Shown here piece after piece: positions 24,701 through 35,909 of a stretch of 64,000 nt of DNA (positions are counted from its first letter, which is position 1; the number at the start of each line of letters is the position of its first letter). The notes under the pieces are model-generated. The model made no database searches, had not been told where the DNA came from, and saw nothing but the letters and a program-made list of their open reading frames with translations. The position numbers and the translations under genes were made by a program. Origin of the DNA: Neodiprion pinetum (Eukaryota > Arthropoda > Insecta > Hymenoptera > Diprionidae); the NCBI RefSeq assembly GCF_021155775.2, contig NC_060236.1:24380238-24444237 (forward strand), read 5' to 3'.

Positions 24701-26011
24701 GGCAAGTAGGTGAGTAGGATGGTTATATTGTGGCTGGATATAAAACTACATGTAGTTGGCAGAAGTGGCGTGTAGACTCGGCGTTACTCGCTACTTAATA
24801 TATAATATGCATACACCGGGAAGCTAGCTTGGCTTGGAGGAAGAGGTTGGTAACAAAAGTTTTCTCAAACCACTTCTGCACCGTTCCAGACGGATTAAAT
24901 TCTTATGTATTCATGTACATTGCCCACCTTATACCTCCGTGTCGCCGGTACCCATTTTGCCTTTATACATCCTCCCAACAGCATCTTACGGTTATTATCC
25001 GACCGTACGCTCCAGCAGCTACTCGTTGCTTGTCGCGATCCTTGTAGGAAGGTATAACCTCCGGCGATCGAGCACTTGGAGAGAAATGATAGAAGGAAAA
25101 TGCGTAAATCGGTGATACGGCAATCTTTTATCCTGCGGATATTGCAGGAGAAAAGTTCACGGAAGTGGTCGAAGCACTTCGATAGGTACATTCACCCTTC
25201 GACGTCGTCATTCGGACTTGTCTCATTTCTCGGTAGATCCTTCAGTGAGTTTATGTTTTGTTTTATTACAATTTACCGTATTTCAAAGAATTACAAAATC
25301 GCTAAGTAACAGTTTTCCCTCAAGACGAATCGTTACCGTGACCTTACTAACTTCGATATGATTTTCGTTTCATAACATGTACTGCGGTGAATACCGTGTG
25401 ACACTTATCGTTCAGCGCTGTTGAGCCCGTGTTAATTCCTGTTCCTGCTCGCAATCAGAGGCAAAGATTATTGCAGTAGCTAAATGCTGGTGAATGCCAG
25501 AACAGAGAACGTTGGTACTCTCAAATGTGACACAGATTTTCTCAACTCTTGTTGCGATTCCAAGTTCATCGGAATGTGTTGAGAGGTAACGATAAGAAAT
25601 TGCGATGGTCTCCGAATACTCAACTTTGAGTGGTAATTGGTGAACAGTCTTTGCCGCAAATTACTTTAAAACGAAACAGTACCTACCGGGTGGTATCTGT
25701 TCAACTGGTTTGATTCATCGCGTGGTTGCCATTTCGAATCATGATTCGAACCGTCGGGTGTCGGTGTTGTTACGTCGCAATCGCAGCACATCTGACGGTG
25801 TGTGTATATATCATTCGCGCATATATATATATCTTTCTCGCCCGTTCATCACCTTCCGTGGAAGGCGAGAGGCCCCGGTGTATACGGAGAAATAGACCGT
25901 GCGTGGCGGCTTCATCCATATTCACGAAGGAATGATAGAGGAGGAACAGGCACCGGATGGGCCTAATGAAGTTGTTGTCTTCCTGGCCAAAGCAACGCAA
26001 CGCAACGAAGC

Positions 26012-26044
26012 GGAGGTGGAGGAGGTGGAGGAGGTGGAGGAGGC
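26012..26044. repeat. Tandem 9-bp GGAGGTGGA repeat
   Basis: The unit occurs three times exactly plus a partial copy. Its complement encodes proline in the minus-strand frame, producing a spurious poly-Pro ORF. Confidence 0.9.
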
Positions 26045-28647
26045 AGGCTTAGCTTTGGGTGTCTGAAACCAGCCACCTTCATCTTTCCTCTCTCTCTCCC
26101 TCTCTCTTCATCTCCCTCTCTTTCTCCGCCTCTTTCGACGAGACTATTCTCCGAATTGCCCGATGTCTTATTTATCCCAGGAGGAAGCAGCCTACGTTTC
26201 CTCGAAATCTGCGTAGGCATCTGCGTTCTGCGGTTGTATATCGAAACCTACCAACGGCGTCGAAAAATCAGTGTGAAATGCCGTGGGGAGTGGTTGACAG
26301 GAATCAATGCGGTTTTATTAACCACATTTGAGACCGCGATCCGAAGTCTTCCGCAGATTCATTTCTAACCAAAGACTTGGTAGGATAAAGTTCGGTAGAA
26401 ATAAATCTAACAAATGCCAATTGCATTTTTTGTAAATTCGTAATATGATGAATATTGGTTGAAATTTTACGGAAATTCGGATAGCCGGTGTGGATAAATT
26501 TGTTACCATAATTCCGTGGAAAATTCCATACGTTTAACAAAGGATCAAATAATACCTGAAATTTCCCGACTCTCTGATGATGGTTTGAATGCTCAATGGT
26601 GCTGATTTATCCTTTGCTGTTCAGCCGCAGAATTTTGAACGTTGCTGGAAGCGATAATTATTTTTAAACTATGCTGTGTCAATGGCGGAAAAAACGGTCT
26701 CAAAAACTTGTAGCGTTTTTGTTAACATACAATGACAGTAATGACACTATCGTGAAAGCTATGTAAAGAATTTGAAATTAACATCACAGTCGGGTGGATC
26801 AGATCACGGAATCAAGTTTGAAACAACTTTTCTGTCAAAGTGGAGAGAAGAAGCTGCCGGGTGTCTTTAGGTCTGGTAATTCGTATTCGAATCATCAGCC
26901 ATTTACGACGAGTGCATCCGTTCGTTAGACTGATAACGTCCCAAACTCACCAAGTAAGAAGGATTAAGAAATAATTCAAGCAGCTGGAGATATTTTGGTA
27001 ATAGGAATCGCTTGAATCCTGATCAGTGATCGGCCTGGCCATGCATCGAATTTCCATCCAACTCGTTCCGTGACTATTAGCCACGGATATAAATTGATGA
27101 CTTATTCAGCGTGGACGATGCCTGGTATCAGAATGTGTCAGGTCGACCGAGTCGCCTTAAACATCTTAAGCATGGCTGCCCGCGGTCGTGGAAGAGACGT
27201 TAGGTGAGCCAGTGTAAATCAGCCCGAAGTAATTTAAACCTGTGGGTTGACTACTTAGGCCCTATCTCTACCGGCTGCTTTTCTGACGCAGACGGATGGA
27301 TTACCGCCGAAACGTTTAGAGACTCTGGAATAACCAATGGAAGAGGAAACCGCCCGATAGACGAAAATGAGACTCGGAGTAAAAAGGTACCCGCAAGACC
27401 ATTTCGAAGCCTGATTAGTCGAAACTGGTTTGTAGTGTGTTAAGACCAAATTCCGAACTACCGCTGTACAGTAGTCGAAAGCTTCTCCATGTCAGATCGG
27501 AGACTGCGTGATGTCTTCTTCGACCCGGCTGTTGCTGATACCGAAATAGCTTCCTTTTGGGATACTTTATTTCGATGACATCGACCTGCGAAGTCTCGTA
27601 ACATATATTTCACGTGAAAGTAACCCGTTCATCCAGTTTGGACAATTTGCTGATTGTGATAAACTAATCCGACGAAAGGAACACATCGTCAAGTCCCTTA
27701 TTCAAGTGTCTTCTCATACACGCGTACACGTAACGTCGTGTTCACAAATCAGCAACGCTGCATTCGACTCTTGTTTATGGTGTTGATTTGGGACTGATTA
27801 ACAAACTCAAGGATACTCAATGATTCGAGGTGATACGGTATCGGTTTGATTTCTTACAGGCTGATTTTGTCTTCGAATATAATACGAATGACTTGCAACT
27901 CGTTAGTCCAACAAACTGTTGACGCTTTTTCACGTGATTTGAGATACTAGGAACGAAACGCTAGTCTTCAGTGATCACAAATTCATTCCACAAGAGCACT
28001 AGTTTGGAGTCGACATTACCTACCGGTATCTTCAGTACCGTTCACCGTATATTCGAATTTCTTGAAAGAGGGTTCAGGAAACGGCGAACGTTTCAGAGTG
28101 CGGCGGACCGATACGGAACTCGGAATATCCGTAACACAAGATTCTTTTGTGCATCGCGGTGCCGGTATCAACGCTTGTGCAGACCAGCCAGCCGGCAGTG
28201 AAGTTTGAATTTGCGTTTCGTTTAACTCGATATTTATGGAGATTTGGTAGACCAAACCTATGCCGGCGGCTGGGACACGCCGATAATACGCGTGCCGGGT
28301 CATATAGCGATGTGCAGAGTGGCACGTTACGAGCATTATTGTTGTGCGTTTTGTGTGCGGGGTTCACGAGTAACACTGTGTTTGTAACCCGGTCGTTGCA
28401 CAAATGTGAGTGAAACGTGTTTGCGAACTCGGGCTTGAAATGAGCCGGGAATTTTACGGCTTGAAAATATCCCGCATCTCCTGATCCTGCCTACTGCAGG
28501 AAGGACTCTCTTTCGACGTTTAATCCTTGCGGATGTTCTAGCAACGATAATGACGCCACGGTGCAGCTTTCTAAGCCCTTTCGCATTTTCTACGTGAAAA
28601 TTCCGACCGAGCTGATTGTGTGGCCGGATCCTGCCGACTCCAGGCTC

Positions 28648-28675
28648 TTCCTCCTCCTCCTCCTCCTCCTCCTCC
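28648..28675. repeat. (TCC)n microsatellite
   Basis: About nine TCC units. The minus-strand reading gives poly-Glu and the plus-strand reading poly-Pro or poly-Leu, so frames crossing it are artefacts. Confidence 0.9.
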
Positions 28676-29467
28676 ACATCCTCTTGTTTGCCTAAGGGTG
28701 ACGTGTCGAGACTTTGAAAGCGAGGCGTTAAATATAGAGCACGGGGCTAAACAAACGATTAACTCGAGGCTAAACCAGAGCTTATACAGCAGCGCTAACT
28801 AGAGTTTATGTTTATAGACGTGGTCGCTGCTAACTAGTTCCCTCGGCATTAACCTGCGCAGAATCGGTTTCCACTCGCAACCCTACCACTGCACATCCTG
28901 CCACTCGCAACCGGGGTACTAGCGAATAGCGAATGGCGAATTGCGAATTCGGAATTTCAAATTTACAACTAGAAATTGCCGGAGAGCAGGGCTCGATTTG
29001 CTACCGGCTAATTGGCTCGTTCGCGGAACGGCGAGTTGGTTGAATTCGATTTCTGATGTGACCTCGAAAACGCGTTCACGCATGGGATTTGCTTGCTTCG
29101 CGTTGGCTGTAGTAACGTTTTACCGACGCCGTTCAGAGGTGTCGAATTTCCTTCTTTTTAAAAAATAAAGAAAACTTGATTTTTTCTCACAGTTTTGTGA
29201 TCTCTCATCGCACGATTCTTTTAAATTCAAACGATCTGATTCGAATAGTACAAAAAAATTACTTAGTTTACTCGAATATTTGAACATTTTCAAGGATTTG
29301 GCTACGTTTTCCAAACTTATCGTTAGCGTGATGTCCAATTTGAAGAATATTGTTTAAAAAAATTACACAATGTTTCTAATCTCAAAGAAAGAAGAGAAAA
29401 CAAAATTCGAAAATCAATTTACGAACTTCAAAAATTGTTATTCTGCCATTTCATCTTGAACCTTTAA

Positions 29468-29945
29468 CCCTCACGCTGCAATTCGGGGTCAAAATAACCC
29501 CGCGACATGTTCACCGTAAATTACGTATGAAGAAAAATCTAAAATAATCTGATTGGAACCAAGATAAATAACGAAATATCGTAAAAATCGTTAATTTATT
29601 CCTTTTACAATAATTCAACTTCACTCACTCAAATAAGCAACTTTCTTTCATCACAAATTATCTGCATATTTTTTCCTCAAATATCTGTGGCTTGTGAGTT
29701 ACTCAGTCAATTTTTAACCAAATATAATGAAAATTCATAGATTTATAATTTTTTCAAGCAAATTTCATCTTGCTCAAGATGATTGATTAGCATTGAAATA
29801 TAACAGTTTGAGAGTATTCCAGAATTTTTTCAAGTTAATCGAATCAGTATCTCTATTTTTACGCATTGATTTTTGATTTGGGGTCTCCAGCGATTCCAAG
29901 ACGAGACCAGTATTATAGGTAAACAGGAAGTGTGTAGCGTAAGGG
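29468..29945. mobile_element. piggyBac-type MITE with TTAA target duplications
   Basis: A 478-bp element. The left end reads CCCTCACGCTGCA and the right end read inward is CCCTTACGCTACA, an inverted repeat with 11 of 13 matches. Perfect TTAA lies at 29464-29467 and 29946-29949. CCC termini with TTAA duplication are diagnostic of the piggyBac superfamily. A subterminal palindrome, CGGGGT and ACCCCG around a 7-base spacer (29483-29501), lies inside the left end only. The interior is A+T-rich with no transposase fragment, so it is a non-autonomous derivative. Confidence 0.85.
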
Positions 29946-31305
29946 TTAAAAATATGAAATTTGATTCTGTTAGAATTCCGAACGTCATGGAGAAGACTCG
30001 CATCGTAGTTTCTCTCGAAAGTCAAGGTCCCAGCCCAGCCTCACCCGATGCAAGATGACATACAGTTGGTTCTTTGCGGTCGGTTGATCTCCGCGACGAA
30101 ATCTCAGGATCGCGAATCTAGCAGCCAACGAGGCGTGCTCGTATATTCTTTTCTCTCTTTCATTATTCCAGCGGAATTCTCGTTATCCAATGAAACGGAA
30201 GGATAAGAAGAAAAAGACAAAAAAAAAAAGGAACGAAAGTAATAAGTGGAGAAGACAGAAAATGGAACAAAAACACAGCCAACGCGTTATCGTCGTTGCT
30301 CATGCTCGACTAATCTAGTTCCAATTTCTAGAATCAACAAAAAAATCTATGGCTGAAATTCTTTTTAATTTCGGAAGGTAGAATTATTGACCAATCATGG
30401 TTCAATCAAGAGTTCAAAGGTCATTTTGTCTCTCTGAGTTTCCACCGCTCTGACGCATCTGCAATTATTAATTCCCTCGTATCTTCTTCTCGGATAATTT
30501 CGTTTTCGTTGTTACGACGGCTTACGAAATATTTCAAGGAGTGTGACACGAAGACACGTATTATTACGCTACGTATTTCAATTCCCTGGATAATTTTGAT
30601 CCTGACGAAGTCTTTCTAAGTAATTCTATGAGGATTCGGTTGATTTACTCGCGAATCGTTTTCCCTCAATTTCTTCGCATCAATTTCCATTTCTCTCGAG
30701 GAGAGGATCAATCGCGAATATACGGTTATTAATCGTCCCTGGCTTCCATATCAGGATGGATTGTGATTTAATATATCTTGGAGCCAATGAAGCGAGACAG
30801 AGAGGTTGAGAATTTCCCCCCTTGTACAACGGGAGCCACGATTTGTGATTCCGAGTAATTCGTGGCGGAATTATAGGTAGGAAGTTGGCTAGCTACGCGG
30901 GTGGAATCAATCTGAAAATCCCATTTGCATTTATTACCGCAAATGGTTATTCCTAATTCTTCGATGCGTATACGTAGCTGAATCAAAATTTACTCTAACC
31001 GAGTGAAATTGTTACGAAGGGTGAATTTCGTCGAGACGCGCTCTGCGGCAATGTTTCTCCTGATCCCTCATCCCGCTCCGTTCCGTCGTTGAAAATTTAT
31101 TTTACGGACGAACGCGATCGCGGAAATTCGAAACGACGAGGACTCGACGGATTTTCTCCCCCTCTTTTCTCCACCCTCGAGAATCCCCGTACCTTCGGCT
31201 TTTATTTCACCCGAGACACACAAACGACGTCGATGGTTAGTCGAATGTAAGAAATTCCGAACGATTTGACGGGAAAATCACTTTCGATTTTGAATCGAGA
31301 TGAAG

Positions 31306-31350
31306 AAAAAAAAAGAAAGGAAAGAAAAAAAATAAAAAAAAAAAAAAAAA
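31306..31350. repeat. A-rich low-complexity tract
   Basis: About 45 bases of A with a few G, T and C interruptions. No adjacent retroposon body was recognised. Confidence 0.85.
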
Positions 31351-32599
31351 CAAATGCCCGATTATGTCTTCGATCGGCCGTTTAATTTTGAGACCAGCCT
31401 TTTGAACTTCCGTAAATTCTACGACACTCGTTTCTGCACGGTTGAAAGTAACGGTGAAAAAAAAAAAAATGTACGAAAGTAAGATGAGATTTCCTTCAAA
31501 TCAACCCTTTTCGATCTCCGATCTCCAGTAATGCCAGCTTTTCCGAAAACCAGTTTTCAGGTTATCGTTAGCACTGTATTTCACAAGGTTCGGATTCGCC
31601 GTTGCGTGACGTCATTACCGCGTTTTTTCCCTTCCCATCAGCCTTCGTAAATCCCAGCAGTACCGCGAACGCACGTAAAAGTTTTATGGTGTGAAATATC
31701 TGATTGATCAAACTCGGTACCATGGGCTTTAAAGGCATGCCGCTGTAAACTTGGGTACCGTAGAATTTACGGCATAATCTTGTTTCGCCCGGTTAATGAC
31801 GCTTAATTACGATATCACATCGGGTTCAGCACTTCATGCACCCGCTGCAATCGTTCGCTCTACGAACACACACGCACACCTTTCCATTGTACGCTATACG
31901 TGTCTCGGGCTCGGAATTTTCCTTCTTGTCTCTTGCGGTGCTGTGTACTTTACTACCTAGGTCGTAAAACAACGGCGAATTATCAAATACTAAATCAAAG
32001 TAGACCAAGGCATAATGAAATAACGTCTCAGCCCTATATTTATTGATAGTAATTGCCGACTTTAAAACGTCGACAAATCGTGACTATGCTTAATCCTCTC
32101 GAGTCTCCCTGTTCTCTCATGTTCCGCCTATCACACTCCCTCATCTGACGTTCCTGTAATCATCGCAATACAACCCAAGTTTATTCAGTTAATGTCAGCA
32201 CAATATGCCACCGTTGAAATTTTCACTCGTCTTCAAATCTGTACAACTCTTTGTATTTTCATCCAAAATTGACGAGAAAGCGAAAGAATACTCTCGAAAC
32301 TCATTCATACGACACGTTTACATCGCCTTAACCTTTTCGGTGTTTGTAGTGAAATCGAGTAGGCACCAAAATTTGTGCATTGATTGAAAGAGCAACGACG
32401 AAATCACCAGCAAACTACACGTTGCTCCGTTAACGAATAAATCGAAGGTAAATCGGAATAAAATTCTAGTCGCGTGATCGGTGGAATGGTTCAAAGTATA
32501 AGGTAGGGATGATTTTGGGGTTGACGAGCGATGGTTTGATTAATCATGGTATTTCCGGTGCAGTCGGTTAATTTCGGTTTTCGTTGGGCCGAGGAAGTT

Positions 32600-32639
32600 G
32601 GCGGCGGTGGTGGCGGTGGTGGTGGTGGTGGTGGCGGGG
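32600..32639. repeat. (GGT/GGC)n repeat
   Basis: Imperfect GGT triplets with GGC interruptions over 40 bases, strongly G-rich on the plus strand. Confidence 0.9.
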
Positions 32640-34222
32640 TTGAGAGTTTGGTCGGTAGTTAACTGTGACAACACAACCTCGAATCATGCAGGCCATGATT
32701 CTATTAATTAGAAACCACCCTCGACGTAGAATAGCTGGTTCTATACCAGGTGAATAAGCGACGAGAGCTGTCTTCCTAGTTCTGCGGTTCGGGACTTGTC
32801 TCTCCTCTTCGCAAGCTCCGTGTTTCCGGAAGTTGTTTGCCCCGAGAATTTACTAGCTCCTAACAGTAGCTACTAGCTACCCTGATGACTACAGACGCGA
32901 AGGCTTCTGCCCGAGGTTCCGAATTTAGTACGAAACAACAAGCTAACGACACGTCTTGTGTACTTGAACCCAATTCGTACGGTACGCGGGGGGAGATTGT
33001 CCTGATAACGATCGGCGGGAAGTCATTTCTACGAGAAAATCAGACTTCCTGATATCAACGACGTCCTCGTTCGGTAAATCGATCACAAAAGTTCTATCCA
33101 GTTTTATCTTTCTCCGGTTATAACGGGTAATCTACACTTGCTCTGAACTCGTAGCTCCATTTCTCGCAGATTGTCCATCACGAGAATGTTATATCGAAGC
33201 TTTCCTCTATCTTTTACCCTTTCTCCTCTTTTTCCTACTTCCCTTGCCTTCATCTTGCCGTCTCGCACGGAAATTGTTTCCTCTGGAAGAACGGTATGAA
33301 GTGGGAAAGTAGCAGAAGAGCAGGGAAGCCTGGGCCATTAGTGTTTTTTTCTCCCGTAAAACTTCATCAATAGCTGCAAATGACAAAAAAGGCTTGGGGC
33401 TGTCTGCAGCTCACCGCCAAAAGATCCGATGGATAAAAAGGAACTAGTACCTCCGGCCATGCGCTATTGAAACTCGGTTCCTTTTTACGAACTACTTGCA
33501 GGGTGTTCGCATATATCACGCTGCAGTATTCCGCACTCAAAGCATTATATATCTTCCCGTTGTACACACGCACGGCTTTGTTCGGGATTTGAACGGTCAA
33601 TTAGGGTGCTAGAATAAATTATTATCCGACTCTCCATTTTGTACCGCATAGTCTCGCCTTAATCGTGGTCAACCATAACTCATTTTCATTCTTGAACTTC
33701 GTTTTTCGTCTCAATTTGACTCATCAGGGTCGACGACGCGAGACGAGGTTCGGCATCGTCATTTCGCGCACTCCCCAAAAAAGACAAAAATCGATGAAAA
33801 AACATTGGACCCAGCCGATTTCCCCGCATTTTTATCCTTACTCAGCACGATAATTCGTCGATGGTTCGATAATTTTGCAAACCCGACGTCCTACCGACTG
33901 TAACAAAATTTTTTCAAACGCTGGAATCGTACTCTCTTTTTTTTCCCCTTTTCTCATTTTCGTCCTCTTTGAGAGATAAACGCACGGCTGAATTTATCTC
34001 ACCACTTCAATTCCGTCCCGATACAGTGTACATCCGTACAACCACATCCGCGAAGCGCGTGCGCTCTCTTTATAGACAGAGACAAACGCTGGAGAATGCG
34101 CAAGAAGTCGAACTTAGATCGCAGGCGTTCCGTTAACGGCTTGATTAATAGCTCCTCGCGTACCACTCGTCGTCAGACAAAGAAAGTTCTTATTTTTCAG
34201 AGTAATTAACTTCCCTAGGCTT

Positions 34223-34242
34223 CCAGCCAGCCAGCCAGCCAG
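34223..34242. repeat. CCAG tandem repeat, 5 units
   Basis: Five consecutive CCAG tetramers in otherwise unique sequence. Confidence 0.9.
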
Positions 34243-35888
34243 ACCGGCACGTCTGCGTTGCCTCCAGAAATTTATACCCACACTCCGAAAGTAGGTACGT
34301 GAATATTATACAGTGGAATCATTTCTGACTCGTTGAATTCGATCTGGATTAAATTTTGTTTGATTTCGATAGTCGCGTCTTTCGATCGATGAAATGTTTT
34401 TTTATTTAACAAGTAGTCCATTATTCCACGCATTTTTTAAAAGATTCATTCATAGATGTGAACTTGGGATTGCATGAATGTCAACAAAATGAAATAAAAA
34501 ATAGAGAAAATTTGTTAGCTTCCAGCAGAGTGGTTTTCAGTCGAGCACTTGAAACTGCAGTCGGAAAATTTGCACTCTTGAAGTATAATACAAGCTTCTG
34601 AAGTGCGAAACGTCGACGGTGTTACGCTGCAAGTGGCGCCTGCGGAATAAGAATTATGCACGCTTGATGAAGGAAGGAATTAGAGTCTTAAGAGGGTGAA
34701 AACGAAGTTGAGTGTATATTCGTCTACTATGCGATACCGTGGATTCCTTCGACGAGAAATTATTGTTTAATTGTATATTACCGTCGGACAAAGTATCCGA
34801 TGTAATATATAAAGCGAACGAGCTTTAATAAAATACCCGTCTCACTTTTTCTTCTCTCCTCTCCTCGTCTTCACTCTGAAGTATACATTTCTTGTCCCTT
34901 GCATTTGGCAATAAGTTTCCAACGGTACAGAGATAGTTCTTTCGCTGAAAGAGATGATGAGACGAGAGGAGTTGAGGCACAATGAGGTGGGAATGGGAAG
35001 AGCAATTTCAAAGGGTTTATTTGTTGAAGTATGTATTGAGCGGTGAAAAAAATACATCGCAGATGCAATGAGTGTCCATTTCGATACAAGAAACGGGAAA
35101 ACCTAAGAATTTTATGGATAAAAGTCAAGGACTTAGGCTTTTGTGATCATAGATTTTGATCGATTTGTACCGATATATGAATTTTGAAAATGCTTCCATG
35201 TAAATGCAGCTTTTCAATTTCGGACTTTCAGCGTCACCCTAAATTTGAATAACGAGTGATTAAAAATTACTTGGAAAAATCGAAGATGCTCAGCTACAAA
35301 TTTACGGATGAGAAGATTTCTTCTTGTACAGATTTCTAAGAATATTGACATGTAGACTTTTAGACGTTTGTGATATCCTTACGTACAAATTACGATGTAT
35401 AATAGCGGTGAGATATGAAGTAAAATCACATCTGAATACTATATTTTTGAATTCTGTAACGCACGATATACCCAGTTCGACGAATCGAGACTTTATCATC
35501 GTCGACTTTCCATTCCTCATTTTGATTACTTTTTTCACACTCCTTCTCACATTTTGTCTTTTTCTGCTTCGCCTAGGTATATATCAGGAATATATACATA
35601 CATACCAACATATACATAGCCATATACAGAGTGGGAAAAATTGTCGAATGAAAAAGTAAATATGAAAGAGTGTGTCGAGAGGAGAGATTTATGAATTCAG
35701 TATCGGGGCTGCAGATACGCGAGTATAAGGTATAGAGGTACGTACGTGTGTCGAGTCTGGGTAGGGTTGCGAAGATTTTCAACCGTGAAAGAGCGCCGAG
35801 AGAGGAATCTTCTTCAGCTCCGTGTTCAATGAATAGATATACAGTATATCTATATACATATCAGCCGTCGAACCCGTGAAAGAGAGGT

Positions 35889-35909
35889 GAGAGAGAGAGA
35901 GAGAGAGAG
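35889..35909. repeat. (GA)n microsatellite
   Basis: About ten GA units within a longer GA-rich stretch that includes GAGGTGA and GAGGGGGGAG. Confidence 0.95.

Larger units (their letters stand above)
18745..29463. other. Intron segment, no supported gene
   Basis: Non-coding stretch with T-rich runs (18745-18810, 19520-19640, 21940-21965), a short (CT)n at 20205-20218, a 9-bp GGAGGTGGA tandem at 26012-26044 and a (TCC)n run at 28648-28675. A 128-codon plus-strand frame at 22357-22743 starts with a real ATG and is not low complexity, but matches nothing I know. A leader-like frame with a strong donor but no ATG lies at 28310-28405. Confidence 0.45.
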
